From Selaginella tamariscina (taxonomy: Eukaryota; Streptophyta; Lycopodiopsida; Selaginellales; Selaginellaceae), in assembly GCA_003024785.1 (NCBI GenBank), contig PUQB01000009.1, positions 269,001 through 333,000 on the forward strand: DNA of 64,000 nt. Reading direction: 5' to 3'. Under the pieces are notes generated by a model. The model saw nothing but the letters and a program-made list of their open reading frames with translations. It did not search any database and was not told the DNA's origin. The position numbers were made by a program, and so were the translations under genes. Shown here piece by piece: positions 46,326 through 57,479 of this stretch; within the stretch, counting starts at the first letter, position 1, and each line of letters begins with the position of its first letter.

Positions 46326-47197
46326 GCTAGACAACAATTACTACAACTCAAAAAGTTCGATGAGAAAAGACAGCAAGTAGTCTTCAACATTCAAGCTATT
46401 CAAACCCGCATTAAGGCATGGCTGATCAACTCCAAAGAGTACAATGACAACCCATATTCCGAGTCAAAGAAATGGTATGGCATTACCGAGGAAATCTCCG
46501 ACTTATTGGACATAAGTTCAAGTCTAAATGGTATGAACCATACATTATCACGGATATATGAGCTAACAATACCGTCACTCTTATGGATGATACAATGCGA
46601 GTCCTACTTACAAAAAATGCAAACCGCATACAAAAGTATACCTCAAACAAGCCAGAGGATGATCTTGACAACAACATGGAACATGATTTGCACAACAAGC
46701 CAGAACATGATCTCAATAACAAGCCGGAATAGAATCTTGAACACACCAACTGCAACCCCTTACCAAAAACACCACCGAACAACACTGTAGTACGACAACC
46801 CCAAGACGAAAATACGCAGAAAAACATCCCGGTATGGAGAATAGACGTAAGCAGAATTGTCTCGAAACATTGATAAGATAATTCACACGAGAGGGATATG
46901 AAATCCAAGAAATGGCAAAATCCGAGAAACACAATATCCAATGATGAGATATTCTTTGTCAAATCTTCTGAAAACCAAGGTGTTCACAAAGCAAACAAAT
47001 CAAATATCGACACATGGATTACCCAGAAAACACTGACATGCCATAAATATACCAAGCATAAAACAACAACACCCAATCGAACACATGCACTAGGGTTTCC
47101 CAATTCCTCTTTATTCTCTTCTTCCACACAACCTTCAGTTCTTATACGACTTGCTTCTCAATCTCCTTCTTTCATACGCAATTCACTAACAAGTTCC
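46326..47197 (+). other. linker between integrase and the extra ORF of element D
   Basis: Degraded C-terminal integrase sequence to about 46560, then low-complexity repeats of the NMICTTSQNMISITS type (46670-46740). A 160-codon frame (46898-47380) overlaps the start of the extra ORF. No further domain was recognised. Confidence 0.5.
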
Positions 47198-48921
47198 ATG
47201 GATGAATTCACCAACACAACGAGCACCTCCGCTGCACTTCGAACCCCAGTCCGAACTAGCAATACCAATTTCACCAATATTGTACCACGTTGCTTGTCCA
47301 ACACCAAGTCTCATTTCCGATATACGAGAATGGATATAACGAATGTAGTTGTAGAGGTACTTCAACACATTTGTTTATAAACGATTAGACCAATAGGGTG
47401 AGCACTTAGTCGATCAAGCAATTAAGGCTTATGTTCCACAACTCAAGGCCTTACAACTACAAGGCGGGGCATTCGCATTCACAAGTAAGCTCATTAGGGA
47501 TGTGTTTGAATTACCAGATCCCGAGGCCTCTTTCGACCCAATTCTGCAAGTCCACACATACATTCAAGCCTACATTGACAACTACGATAGGTTTCTCCAA
47601 AAACAATGAACTACCAATGCAGCACCAACGTCCGTATTACAAAAACCCCATAAGAGCTGCATCAAAGCAATCACCATTGCATTTGCTTTCCGCAAAACTT
47701 CCGCAGGATTCAACAAGGAAATCGGGTATGTCTATCATCTCACTGAACAGGGATGGAAACTAGATTGGGGGGAGCTCGTCGTAGTGGGATTGCAAAGTGA
47801 GCTGCAAATTCTGCACAACCCCAAAAGCAAGGATAAGAAGACGACTGTATTTCTAGTCCTTCATCACATTCTAACAGCACTACGTATTACGTATACAGAT
47901 TTAGCACCAACGGGCACACATGTAATTACGACAAGGATGTCTTTCTGGTTAGGACTCACCTCATAGTACCTAGACAACATCTTCAATAGTCATGATTTGG
48001 ATGCACTACTGCCAAACAAGCCTAAGAAGAGGTTGAGGTCACAACCAAAGAAGCCAGAAGAACCACAAACATAGGACGAGGACGAAGATGATCAAGTGTT
48101 ACAGAGGAGACCGTTGCCACGAGGTGACCTTCGAAGAACTCGTAATAAGCCTACAGCATCAACTTCCACATCACACATGGAGTGCAAAGACTCAACTCCA
48201 CCAAACAGCACCCCATGCGGAAGATGCCGTGATACCACCACCTCCATCAACTCACCCACTACCTACCATAGGTATTCCTCACGTCATAGCATAGCAGGTA
48301 CGAACTATGATAGAGCACATACGGAATCCAGTTGTTCAGCAAACACATCAAGAACCGCATTCACCCTCACCCACACCTGGACAACAAGCCAAGAACAACA
48401 TTTACAATAAAGGGAATGAGCAAGAACCCCATTCTCAACTATAACATATGGGGCATCATCCTGTAGATCGTCAGGAGCGGGACACACCCAGAGGTTCCAA
48501 GCGCACGAGGGATCAAACCGCTTCACTCCGACTACCACTGCAAGACCCAACAAATGACGCGTGTCTCGAAGGTCAGCTTTCACATTGGAGTGTAATCAAT
48601 TCCCTCATACAACAAGTAGTTGTTCAACGAGGAGAGGCAACACTCACTCAACAACTCCATGACCGTTGTAATGCCATTGATAAGCAACTTCAAGAACATT
48701 CGAACATCATGCGCTGTCTGTACAAACAACACAAGGTACTCATGAACATCGTGCATACACAAGGTGAACAGGTACGCAACATCTATGACAAGCTGAGCGA
48801 TTTCAACCCAGCAACTACCACAGTCATAGACGACATAGAAGAAGTATGCAAACTATGTGAGGAGAACCACAAGCTCAAGACTATAGTGGCATCTATCTGT
48901 GGGACAATGGGGCCGTCATAA
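47198..48921 (+). pseudogene. extra ORF of element D downstream of integrase
   Basis: After integrase there is a coding-like region that does not belong to pol. It starts near MDEFTNTTSTSAALRTP, continues with YVPQLKALQLQGGAFAFTSK, then YVYHLTEQGWKLDWGELVVV and VLHHILTALRITYTDLAP, a charged Pro-rich linker (KKPEEP, DEDEDDQ), and ends with a 157-codon open frame (48448-48921) rich in heptad-like Leu, Gln and Ile that is probably coiled coil (LTQQLHDRCNAIDKQLQEHS). It has a few stops. Position recalls the extra or env-like ORFs of Athila-type elements, but I see no signal peptide or membrane segment and cannot assign a function. Confidence 0.6.
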
Positions 48922-48957
48922 AGTTGCATCGGAGAGATGCAACACTTCATCGGGGGA

Positions 48958-49540
48958 TGTTAGGATCATAGTTAGTCATGTAGAAGATTCCTAATTATGT
49001 TTATTTCATGGGCACATATAATGGAAAAAAACCAAAAAAAGTATATATTATGAAAAACAAGAGTCGGATGGAAATATAGAACTACAAGTCACTATCGTAA
49101 TACAAATGATTCACTATCGCAATACGATGTTTGAAGAGGACTATGGCATATCAGGATAAGGATAAGGAGTTACAGTAACTGAACGGAGGAAGTTACGATA
49201 ACTGCTAGTATGGGACCAAGAATATGAGTATAAATAGACCAGACTAGGGCTAGGAAAGCAACCCGAGTATACTGTAATTTTGTACTATGTGCCATGTGTA
49301 GATATAATATAAGTTTCCTTTCACTCTCAATACGACTTTTTCTTGCTTGTCTTTCTGCTTTGATGTATATTATTCTTTTCTCAACACTATGTCAAGATCT
49401 GCAGTACTGCTATTTGCTATATACCTTGCCATCCTTACCCATTCCCGACCTTCAAGTCTAACCTGTTTTCTATTTCAATTCCCTTATTCCAATAATCAAC
49501 CACTACTACGTATTAGTGTTAGGATTTTCTGTGTTCAACA
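48958..49540 (+). repeat. 3' LTR of element D
   Basis: 583 bp, starting TGTTAGGATCATAGTTAGTC after the purine tract ATCGGGGGA and ending GTGTTCAACA. Contains TATAAATAG at 49229. Confidence 0.95.
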
Positions 49541-49890
49541 ATACTCTAGCAATTTTTTGCACAATGATGGATGATGTGTTTAGAGACTATCTAAACAAGT
49601 TCATAGTGGTATATATTGATAACATTCTGGTTTTCAGTTTTACAATTGAGGAACATGTAGAACACTTGGAAAAGGTGTTTCAAAGGTTGAGGGAAAACCA
49701 ATTGTATGCTAAGGAAAACAAGTGCGCATTTGGTCAAACCAAAATAGATTTCTTGGAATATTTGATCTTAGATGGGAAGGTTGTTATGGATCCAAAGAAA
49801 ATTCAAGTTATTATCGAGTGGACAACTTTAAAAGATGTGCATGAGGTTAGATCATTTCTTGGTTTGACAGGGTATTACTGAAGATTCATA
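49541..49890 (+). pseudogene. rt: reverse transcriptase of element E, 3' part
   Basis: Continues the CNAPATF region as AIFCTMMDDVFRDYLNKFIV and then VYIDNILVFS, where the catalytic YIDD has become YIDN. It goes on with HLEKVFQRLRENQLYAKENK and VRSFLGLTGYY before a stop. The join across element D restores the expected motif order. Confidence 0.9.
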
Positions 49891-50400
49891 AAAAGTTACT
49901 TAGAAATAACAGCACCATTGAAGGATCTCATGAAGAACATTCCATAGCATTGGACTCCAAAGTGCCAATGAGCATTTGTCAAACTCAAAGAAGTTATTTC
50001 TTTTGAGCTAGTTTTGTAGTTGCCCATTTTTGAAGACCCATTTGAGGTAAAGTGTGATGCTTTCAGTTTTACAATTGATGGTGTATTACAACAAAAAGAA
50101 CATTCGGTGTTCTTTTTTTTAAAGAAGTTGGGTGCCGCACAAATTCAATGACTTATTCACAAAAAAGAGATGTATGCTATTGTTGCTTCCTTGGAGTATT
50201 AGCATCATTATCTTTTAAATCATGCACTGTGGTTTGGACATATAGTGTAACTCTAAGGTACTTTGAAATGCAATAGAAGCTATCACTAAAGTATGCTAAA
50301 TGGCAGCAGAAGTGAGCACAATTTTAGCCTGAAATCAAACACAAAGTTGGAAAAGACAATGTGGTAACTTACACACTTAATAGGAAGGGTCATCTTTGTG
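49891..50400 (+). pseudogene. RNase H region of element E
   Basis: Reading with stops and shifts: RFIKSYLEITAPLKDLMKN, AFVKLKEVISFELVL, DPFEVKCDAFSFTIDGVLQQ, then YAIVASLEY. The order matches the RT connection and RNase H of gypsy elements; the catalytic Asp-Ala-Ser has become Asp-Ala-Phe-Ser. Confidence 0.78.
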
Positions 50401-50639
50401 TTATGTTAGCACCAGTGTCAACTCTAGTGGATGAATTCGTAACAGCATGTCCTCAAGACGAGTTTGCTAAGGAGGCCTTGAACCTGGTAATAAAGAGGAA
50501 ACATGTTCATAAATTATGAAGAGATAGTAATGTTCTAGTAGCAATAGAAAGTTAGATGAATGTACTCAAACGGGCATATTGTGTGGTGCGAGATGGAGTT
50601 TTTTATTATAAAGAAAAGAGACTCTATGTTCCAAAAGAT

Positions 50640-51470
50640 ACATATACGGAAAGGCTATTAAGAGAACATCACGATGTTCCTTTGGTAAGGCATAAGACGT
50701 TGGCTTTGTTGAAATAGGGATTCTATTGGCCAAGTATGATAAATGATGTTGTCAAGTATGTTACGACATGCCCCATATGTCAATAAGTTAAATGGCAATC
50801 ACAAAAACGAGCTAGAAAGTTACAATATATATTGATTCCAGAGTGGCCATTTCAAAGTGTTACTTTGGACTTTATCACGAGATTGCCAAAATCTTGTAGT
50901 TTTAATGCCCTCATGGTGGTGGTCGATTGGTTTTCAAAAGTTGCCCATTTCATTCCAACTGTAAAAATAGTGAATGCAAAACAAGCAGCAAAGTTATTCT
51001 TCCACGAGGTCGTAAGAGTGTGCAAACTACCGGAAACAAATATCTCAGATCGAGATCCTCGATTTAGAGGCAAGTTTTAAGGAACGTTGTTTAAGCAATT
51101 TGGTATGATGCTGAAGTTCAGTATGGCTTACCATCCGCAAATAAATGGTCAAACGAATAGGGTGAATTGACAAGTCGAGGATTATCTTAGATGCTATGTT
51201 CAAGGGGATTAACTTGATTAGGTTGAACACTTGGATATGGCTGAAACATATTACAATAACTCGACCCACATTGCGATTGGTTGTCCAATGAAAGTATTAA
51301 CTGGGAATAAGGGTGGTATTCCTCAAAATATGGTGTTACCGAAAGACAATGTTAATCGAGCTCCCTCTATAGTAGAGTTCACTGGACAGTTGTATCGTAC
51401 ATGGGAAGTTTCTTACCAAGCGATGACTGCAACACAAGAAAGGTATCATCAGCAATACGATAAACATTGA
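50640..51470 (+). pseudogene. int: integrase of element E
   Basis: Zinc-binding part with HHDVPLVRHKT and CPICQ (about 50670-50790). The catalytic core has TLDFITRLPKS with the first Asp, ISDRDPRFRG with the second, and PQINGQTNRVN where the third catalytic residue, normally Glu, is Asn. The frame 50832-51080 is open and ends in a stop; 51231-51470 continues with DMAETYYNNSTHIAIGCPMK. Confidence 0.88.
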
Positions 51471-51479
51471 CGAGACATA

Positions 51480-51900
51480 AAGTATCAGGTTGAAGATATG
51501 GTATTTTTTTAGTATTAAAAACCTAAGGTTCTAAAAACTCTTTCAAGGAAGTTTCTATCGCACTACATAGGTTCGTACAAGGTGGTAAAATGAGTAGGAA
51601 AGGTGGCTTATGGGTTAGATTTTTCTCTGAAGTTGGAAGCAATACACAATGTCTTTCATGTCAATTTACTTGAACCATTTCATAAAGATGAGAAACATCT
51701 GGATAAATATTATAATTTACATCCACCTCCAAAATTAGTTGGCGAGAAGAAAGAATTTGAAGCTGAGGCGATATTAAAAGGGATGAACATTTATGATGAA
51801 AATGTAAACATGAATATCTTAAGGGTTATCCGGCATGCAAGTCGACATGGAAACCATTGGAGAATTTACAAAACGTAATGGAGTTAGTAAAGGAGTTTGA
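51480..51900 (+). pseudogene. integrase C-terminus and chromodomain of element E
   Basis: YGLDFSLKLEAIHNVFHVNL is the usual post-core segment, then KKEFEAEAILK opens a chromodomain. After a frameshift the other frame gives YLKGYPACKSTWKPLENLQN and VMELVKEFEAR, the standard chromodomain end. Chromodomains tie integration to modified chromatin. This puts E among the chromoviruses. Confidence 0.82.
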
Positions 51901-52293
51901 AGCAAGGTCTTAAGTTGTTTATAATGATGATGAGAAATAAAGTGAACTTTATTTCTTATTAACCTAGGGGCCGACAGATTAAAGGCCTCTGATATATATT
52001 TTGGTTAACATAAAGAAATTAACTAATTTATTGTTAGACATTGCAGACATGCAAAGGTCTCCATGTAACTTCATATCATAGGTGGTACCTCCGACAATTG
52101 AGTTATACTTAATGAACGACGATTCTGAAGTACTTGGCTTTACATAATGTAAGGGGGATAATAAAACTTGTGAACTTTTTGCTAACTCTACATAGAGTGA
52201 TTAGCATTAGTTTTTAGTTAATTTTTTTTAACCTAATTTAGTCTTGGAGTTAGACGTCAATGAGGATGTTGACATTTTCAAAGGCGAGGAATG

Positions 52294-53106
52294 TGTCATA
52301 GTTTTTACTATGACTCGACCCTTTACTTTGGGGTTTGATTGTTGTTATCTATCGAGTTGTGTAACAAATCCTAAATGTAGTCACTTGGTGATAGTCCAGT
52401 CGGATGTCATTAGGTATTTACAGAAAACTTTAGGCAAAGCTAGAACTTACCTTCTAAAAAACTCTTCCCTAGTTTGATGTTCCAAGGTAGTTTTTCCGCA
52501 AAGTATAACTTGTTAAAAAGGGTTAGGGACACCCCTAGGGTTGCCGTAACCCCACGCCCTAATACTCCCCCCTAGGGGTAGATTAGGCATCTTATTTTCA
52601 TGCATTTTCGTGCCAACCCACTTACTCATTTAGGATTATTCTCCTACCAGTGCAAGCTAAACTTGTGTCGTTAAGGCACAACCCTTTGTTGTGCCGCTTT
52701 AACTTCCACATGACAAGGGTACGTCTCACCTTTGGGTTAACCTACCCTTATTGTTAACAGGATTTTGCCTTTATGATCGTGTACATCACTTCCAAGAATT
52801 TAATCAAATTCCTTAGTCTGAAAACCTTGCTTGAGTTTCATTTTACAAAACTAGCGGTTGGGGCCTTGCTTCAACTGCCTCAACCACGCCAAGCTAGGAA
52901 TGATACCCATAGCTTGGCTGGCTTGCGTATCTTGATTCACAAGGTGAGCCTCGTTTATGAACTTAATTAGTTGGTGGTTTAAATTCCTAGGAGATGGGTT
53001 TTTAATATGGGTTACTTTACCATATTTTGTGGGAGTTTTCAAAGAGGGGATTCCAGGGTTGGCATCTAGCAAGTCACCTTCTTAGCACCAGGTAAAAACT
53101 TTAAGA
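52294..53106 (+). repeat. 3' LTR of element E
   Basis: Begins TGTCATAGTTTTTACTATGA after a purine-rich tract (AAAGGCGAGGAATG) and ends TTTAAGA. It is about 120 bp shorter than the 5' LTR because of deletions. Confidence 0.9.
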
Positions 53107-53480
53107 GTCATGCTCACATACAAACTCTCTCTCCCTCATGCACACACAAACACAAATGCATAAAACACACAATCTTCTCTCTCTAATCACACAAGCAACA
53201 TAATCTTCTCTCTCTCTTTCACACACACACACACAAGCAAACACACAATCTTCTCTCTCTCTCACACACACAAATGCATGTAAACACAATTTTTTCTCTC
53301 TATTTCTAATCACACACACAAGCAAACACATAATCTTTTTTCTTTCTCTCTCACACACACAATCTTTCTCTCTCTAATCATATACATACACACAAACACA
53401 TGCTCACACACAATTTCTCTCTCTATCTCTCACACACACACAAACGCAAACTTATGCAAACACATAATCTTCTTCTTTAT
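53107..53480. repeat. continuation of the CA/CT-rich array beyond element E
   Basis: More degenerate units of (CT)n, CACACACA, AAGCAAACACA and AATCTTCTCTC, like 25095-26148. This shows that element E was inserted in the array. Confidence 0.88.
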
Positions 53481-55139
53481 ATAATGACACATACAAACAC
53501 AAATACATATAATTAATAGTCCTAATATATTATTGTTTATGTTAACTTTTCTCCTTCTATATTTGTACATATAATAATAGTGTGTTGGCCTAAAATGTGT
53601 TATAGGATTTTAATATCAGATAATAACATGTCTAATAGTAATGATGATGAGATAGAAAAGAAAGTAAATGAAGACACTGAGGTAAGAGTTTTTGAATGAC
53701 TTTGTTATAATTTTTTAATTTGATATATAATTAATATAAAAACTAAAGAATGATTATGTAGAACCATTACACTCTCTTCAACTTCTCTTGAAATACATTC
53801 ATCAAGAGCAAAATAAAAATAAACATTAATAAATAAATAAGGAGCATTGATAAACATTTGAAAAAGAAGCAAAAAAGATAATTAAAAATAAAAGACTAAA
53901 AAGGTTCATGACAACGGTAAAATATATTCTTTTTTATTAAACATTTTTTAATAGTTTGATAAATAAGTCGAAGAACATGCAACTAGTCGAGAAAAGAGTA
54001 GTTGTGAGAAAGGTGTATATACATGTCATATAATCACATAACATACACATTTAAGAATGCATATATGTGCTAATATACATAAATACGTCTTATGCACGAT
54101 ATATTTATATAAGTACTTAGAATTGTGTTATACAATTAAGTATGGCAAATGCATCTCCACACACAAATGAAATCACTTTTGATTTTTAAAATGCCATTTA
54201 TGAGCACCAGCAATTTTTACAATAGTATTTATTAAAAAAAACTCCAAACTTGTTGAATCTTAATAAATATTGTCACACAAAGAATTTTGAAACACCATGT
54301 ATTTTATATTAAAACGATTATGAAAATTCAATAAACTTTCCTATATCTTCTTAACTCATTAATAAAACATGACTTATTTTGAAAGTTTGGAAAAAGAATG
54401 TTTATATTCATCAATTGTGCTTCAAAATAAGTTTTTTATAAAAAAATCACTTTCATAAATGCTTCTTAAAATTATATCATTAAAAAATTGGAAAAACTAT
54501 AAAAAAAAACCAGATCAAAACAATATTAAAAATCATATGAAAAATCACATTCAAAACTATGTTTTAAAATTACATATTAAAAACATATAATATATCATTG
54601 AGAAAGTTAAGTAATAAATCAGATGTGTACATATATATATAAGTCATATAAAATATGTTATAATAAAATATAAATCACATTTGGTTTCTTTGGTTTTATA
54701 TGTGAGTTTTGTTTGAAAAAAAAAGCATATATTTAAACACTATTCAAAAATAGATAAAAATTTCATGTAAACATTCACTAAAACCCTATACACAAGTCCC
54801 TATTTCTTCTCGCATCACGTGTAAATTTTGATTATAAGGTAATTAAAATCTACTCTTTTGCCTTCTTTGCCAGTTGTGGGAAAGAAACACCACACTTCAT
54901 AACTTTTCCCAAATCCTCAATTTCCAAATAATGCTGCATCTGCTTCGACCGAACTCGAAAATTCTTCCTCTTAAATGACTTTCAGTTGCAATTAAATTTG
55001 CAAGCATAGAGGAGCCATTTATAAGAGAGAACTATGAGATACCTTTAATTTTTATTTTATAATCAATAAAATATATAGTCATTGTGCTAACATGTGGTTC
55101 ACGTAGTTTATATCTGAGAGATGCCACAAATCTCAATAA
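53481..55139. other. AT-rich spacer
   Basis: No gene, RNA or clear transposon was recognised. Mostly A-rich sequence with a few TA and CA runs. Confidence 0.65.
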
Positions 55140-55380
55140 CTTATGGTTTATGGTAACTATGTGTGGCGGGAGACCGGGCGTGAACCGGCGGGCTTTCGAC
55201 CAGGATTACTGCGGGTGTTGCTGACCGGCCGGGTGGCTCATCCCGGGAGGATGGGTACGGTTGTTAAAGATCTTCTACTAGGACTGATCAACACCTGCTG
55301 CATTATATGGTGTGACAGAAATTTCAACATGCTCAAGAGTTGTAACTACAACACTGAGTTCAATGGAATATGTAGTTGAA
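55140..55380 (+). other. short GC-rich island with a small ORF
   Basis: About 120 bp (55155-55260) are strikingly GC-rich within AT-rich DNA. The ORF 55143-55379 (78 codons, GRPAGFRP-type start) matches nothing that I recognise. It may be a transposon end or an old gene fragment. Confidence 0.4.
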
Positions 55381-55614
55381 TTTGTGCAACAGATAATATT
55401 GTACGGTTAAAGAAAACAACTATACAGCCAAACAAGATTGAATTAGCCTTCTTTTGTAATTCTGTACAAAAGCCTTAAAAAAATTTATTTGCCTCATCTT
55501 CTTCATCTAAGTTGGAATGCGACTGTGCTTATTAAAGACAACAAGTGTTAGCTTATTATTCTTGTTTAAACCAGGATCAACCTACTTCTATCAACAACTG
55601 CATTCAAGTGTGCT

Positions 55615-55902
55615 TCATAGGATTTCATGCTCCAAGACGCTACTGGACTCAATGCCAACGTTTCTATCGTCCTCTTGCAGCAAACGATGGAGCTTATTCT
55701 TCCTTTTGAGGAACACCTGGTGAACTCCCTCTGGATATTCTTCTCCATACGTGTCCTCAAGCTCACGTAGAACAAGTTCCTGTTTTCTCACAAATTCTCT
55801 CATGAATATCATCCAGCCTAACAGAAATATCTTGCCTCTCACTTCTGCGACACCCCCATTACAATCTATTAACATGGTGGTTCCAAAGAAAAAAGGTGAC
55901 AA
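55615..55902 (-). CDS. hypothetical ORF, unassigned
   Basis: 95 codons, charged and not low-complexity: GKIFLLGWMIFMREFVRKQE, then LEDTYGEEYPEGVHQVFLKR and KNKLHRLLQEDDRNVGIESS. The middle is amphipathic and could form helices. It may be an exon or a remnant of a longer gene: minus-strand sequence upstream (56280-55991) gives coding-like but shifted pieces such as MASQVPYKDTDTSISPCCVQ. No family was recognised and expression is unknown. Confidence 0.35.
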   Translation of the reverse strand: MSPFFFGTTMLIDCNGGVAEVRGKIFLLGWMIFMREFVRKQELVLRELEDTYGEEYPEGVHQVFLKRKNKLHRLLQEDDRNVGIESSSVLEHEIL

Positions 55903-55990
55903 AACTTAATATATAAAAATTACCCGATAGTTCAGGACGGAGAAACCGTCCCCTTGGAAAAGGGATCCATTGTCTTCTTTGTTTTCTTGT

Positions 55991-56317
55991 TTAAATTTTG
56001 CTCGGATCTTTTTGGTTCATTCCTGCTCCACATCTCTCAAGGCAACGGAGGTCGACGGTATGTACGGCACATGCTACACTTTTGCTAACAAGATCACCTT
56101 CTTGTGTAAAAATTGTCATTTGTACACAGCAGGGAGAAATGCTTGTGTCAGTGTCCTTATACGGCACCTGACTAGCCATGAAGTTCTCACCATCTGTTCC
56201 TCACTTTGCTGCTCATTTGAATCAATACAAGAGTCCTCATGTCTATGTACAAAGAGTCTTTGTGTTCAAGTGAATCATGTAGAAGGTTGTGATCGATGTC
56301 TTCATTTTCAACACTAA
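55991..56317. other. coding-like region on both strands, unassigned
   Basis: Plus strand has a 115-codon frame (55970-56317) rich in Cys and Ser; minus strand has 56179-55991 (62 codons, QMTIFTQEGDLVSKSVACAV). Only one can be real. The minus frame lies just upstream of the ORF at 55902 in the same direction, which slightly favours it, but nothing is conclusive. Confidence 0.3.
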
Positions 56318-56619
56318 CAAGTTGTGTTGTGATATATATAGCTCTTTAACATTGTTATTTTAAGGTGGTAGGGTTGAAGTAATAAATTCTAGCAAGTATG
56401 TTTTAACTATTTGGCTAGTCTCTGGAATCATTTTTTTTTTTAATTGAAACTTAAATTGTTATTTCCGCTTCGCCAGACCACAATCTACAGTGAGAACCTA
56501 CAGTATGACAGCTAAATTAATACTAAAATCCACTACCCAAAGTACTTATTTTCTTTGTCACTGTCAACTCAGACACTTGTGACTTACAACTATGAACAAG
56601 ATGCATTCTCCACTGGCTT

Positions 56620-57290
56620 TGGCTTAAATCTTCGCTACAAACCATATTATCTTGTGATGAATGTGCTCTTGGAAAGTTTCATCATCAATTATTCTATTTT
56701 TCCACTTTATGCAGTTTATTGCCTCTTAAATTAGTTCATTTTGATTGATTTGGACCTTTTCCAACTTCTTTTAAATTAATTCATTCTGATTGATTTGGAC
56801 GTTTTCCAGCCTCTTGAGTTAGTTCATTCTAATTAATTTGGATGTTTCCAGCCTTTTGAGTTAGTTCATTCTGATTGATTTGGACATTTTCTAACCTCTT
56901 GAATTAGTTTATTCTGATTGATTTAGACATTTTCTAACCTCTTGAGTTAATTTATTCTAATTGATTTGGACTTTTTCCATTCTCATTAAATGGTTCTTAT
57001 TATTATATCATCTTTATTAATGATTATAGTCGGTATATAAGAGTGACATATTTCTAACTTTTAAACTTTATTTTGTTATGGTTGAGCAATTGATTAAATA
57101 TGTCCTTAAAGTTTTGCACAGTGATAATGGTGGTGAATATACTTATTCTTTTTTTATGGATTATTGTGTTACTCATGTATTATTCATCATTTTTGTATTA
57201 ACTATTTTCCTCAACAAAATAGTGTTGCTAAACAAAAAAAACCATACTATACTTAATATAATATATAACATGCTCATTTAAGTTGGTATG
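56620..57290 (+). mobile_element. Ty1/copia fragment: GAG-pre-integrase and integrase
   Basis: CDECALGKFHHQLF at about 56655 is the CxxC-type end of GAG-pre-integrase. After a tandemly repeated stretch (56722-57000), 57078-57281 reads LKVLHSDNGGEYTYSFFMDY and LNKKNHTILNIIYNML, the copia integrase core with the DNGGEY Asp and the ERKNRTI-type segment changed. No LTRs, RT or protease are nearby. Confidence 0.83.
56722..57000 (+). repeat. six tandem units of about 44 bp derived from the integrase motif
   Basis: Units of the form TTAGTTCATTCTGATTGATT followed by TGGACNTTTTCCANCCTCTTGAG occur six times. One unit translates as LVHFD-FGPFPT, the start of the copia integrase core that is normally present once. 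The 44-bp period is not a multiple of three, so expansion destroyed the frame. Confidence 0.87.
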
Positions 57291-57479
57291 TCCAAGAGTT
57301 TTTGGGTTGAGTTATTTTTGCTATTATTTATATTTTGGATTGCAATCTTTCTATTACTATTAGTGATTTTACCACATCATTTCAGCTTTAAACAAGTAAA
57401 TAACCGGATGTATCTCACTTACATATTTTTAATTGTAAAGTTTCTTTTTGAACTTTGAAAAAAAACTTGATAATGGCTC

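Larger units (their letters stand above)
28824..49540 (+). mobile_element. Ty3/gypsy element D (Athila/Tat-like), nested in E
   Basis: LTRs are 28824-29186 plus 35365-35622 (split by element B) and 48958-49540. The flanks ATGCT and ATACT differ by one base and are the likely target duplication in the RT of E. Internal order: gag with several zinc knuckles (split by element C), protease, RT (split by the 44039-44725 block), RNase H, integrase, then a further ~2.6 kb with an extra ORF. The FLDDFSIYG catalytic box and long post-integrase region favour the non-chromovirus Athila/Tat side. Many stops are present. Confidence 0.92.
26149..53106 (+). mobile_element. Ty3/gypsy chromovirus E, hosting nested elements B, C, D
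   Basis: LTRs at 26149-27085 and 52294-53106, a Met-tRNA-like primer site, gag, the start of RT up to 28823, then element D, then the rest of RT, RNase H, integrase and a chromodomain-like C-terminus from 49541. Without the insertions it would be about 6 kb. Between gag (ends ~28334) and RT (starts ~28570) the zinc knuckle and protease are absent, so E has an internal deletion as well. No clear target duplication: the flanks are CCCAT and GTCAT. Confidence 0.92.

Noticed and set aside
47198..48921. Envelope-like gene in element D
   Set aside because: Position fits, but no signal peptide, membrane segment or glycoprotein pattern is visible.
53101..53358. Cys/Val/Arg-rich minus-strand ORF of 85 codons
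   Set aside because: Reads through CA/CT repeat sequence.
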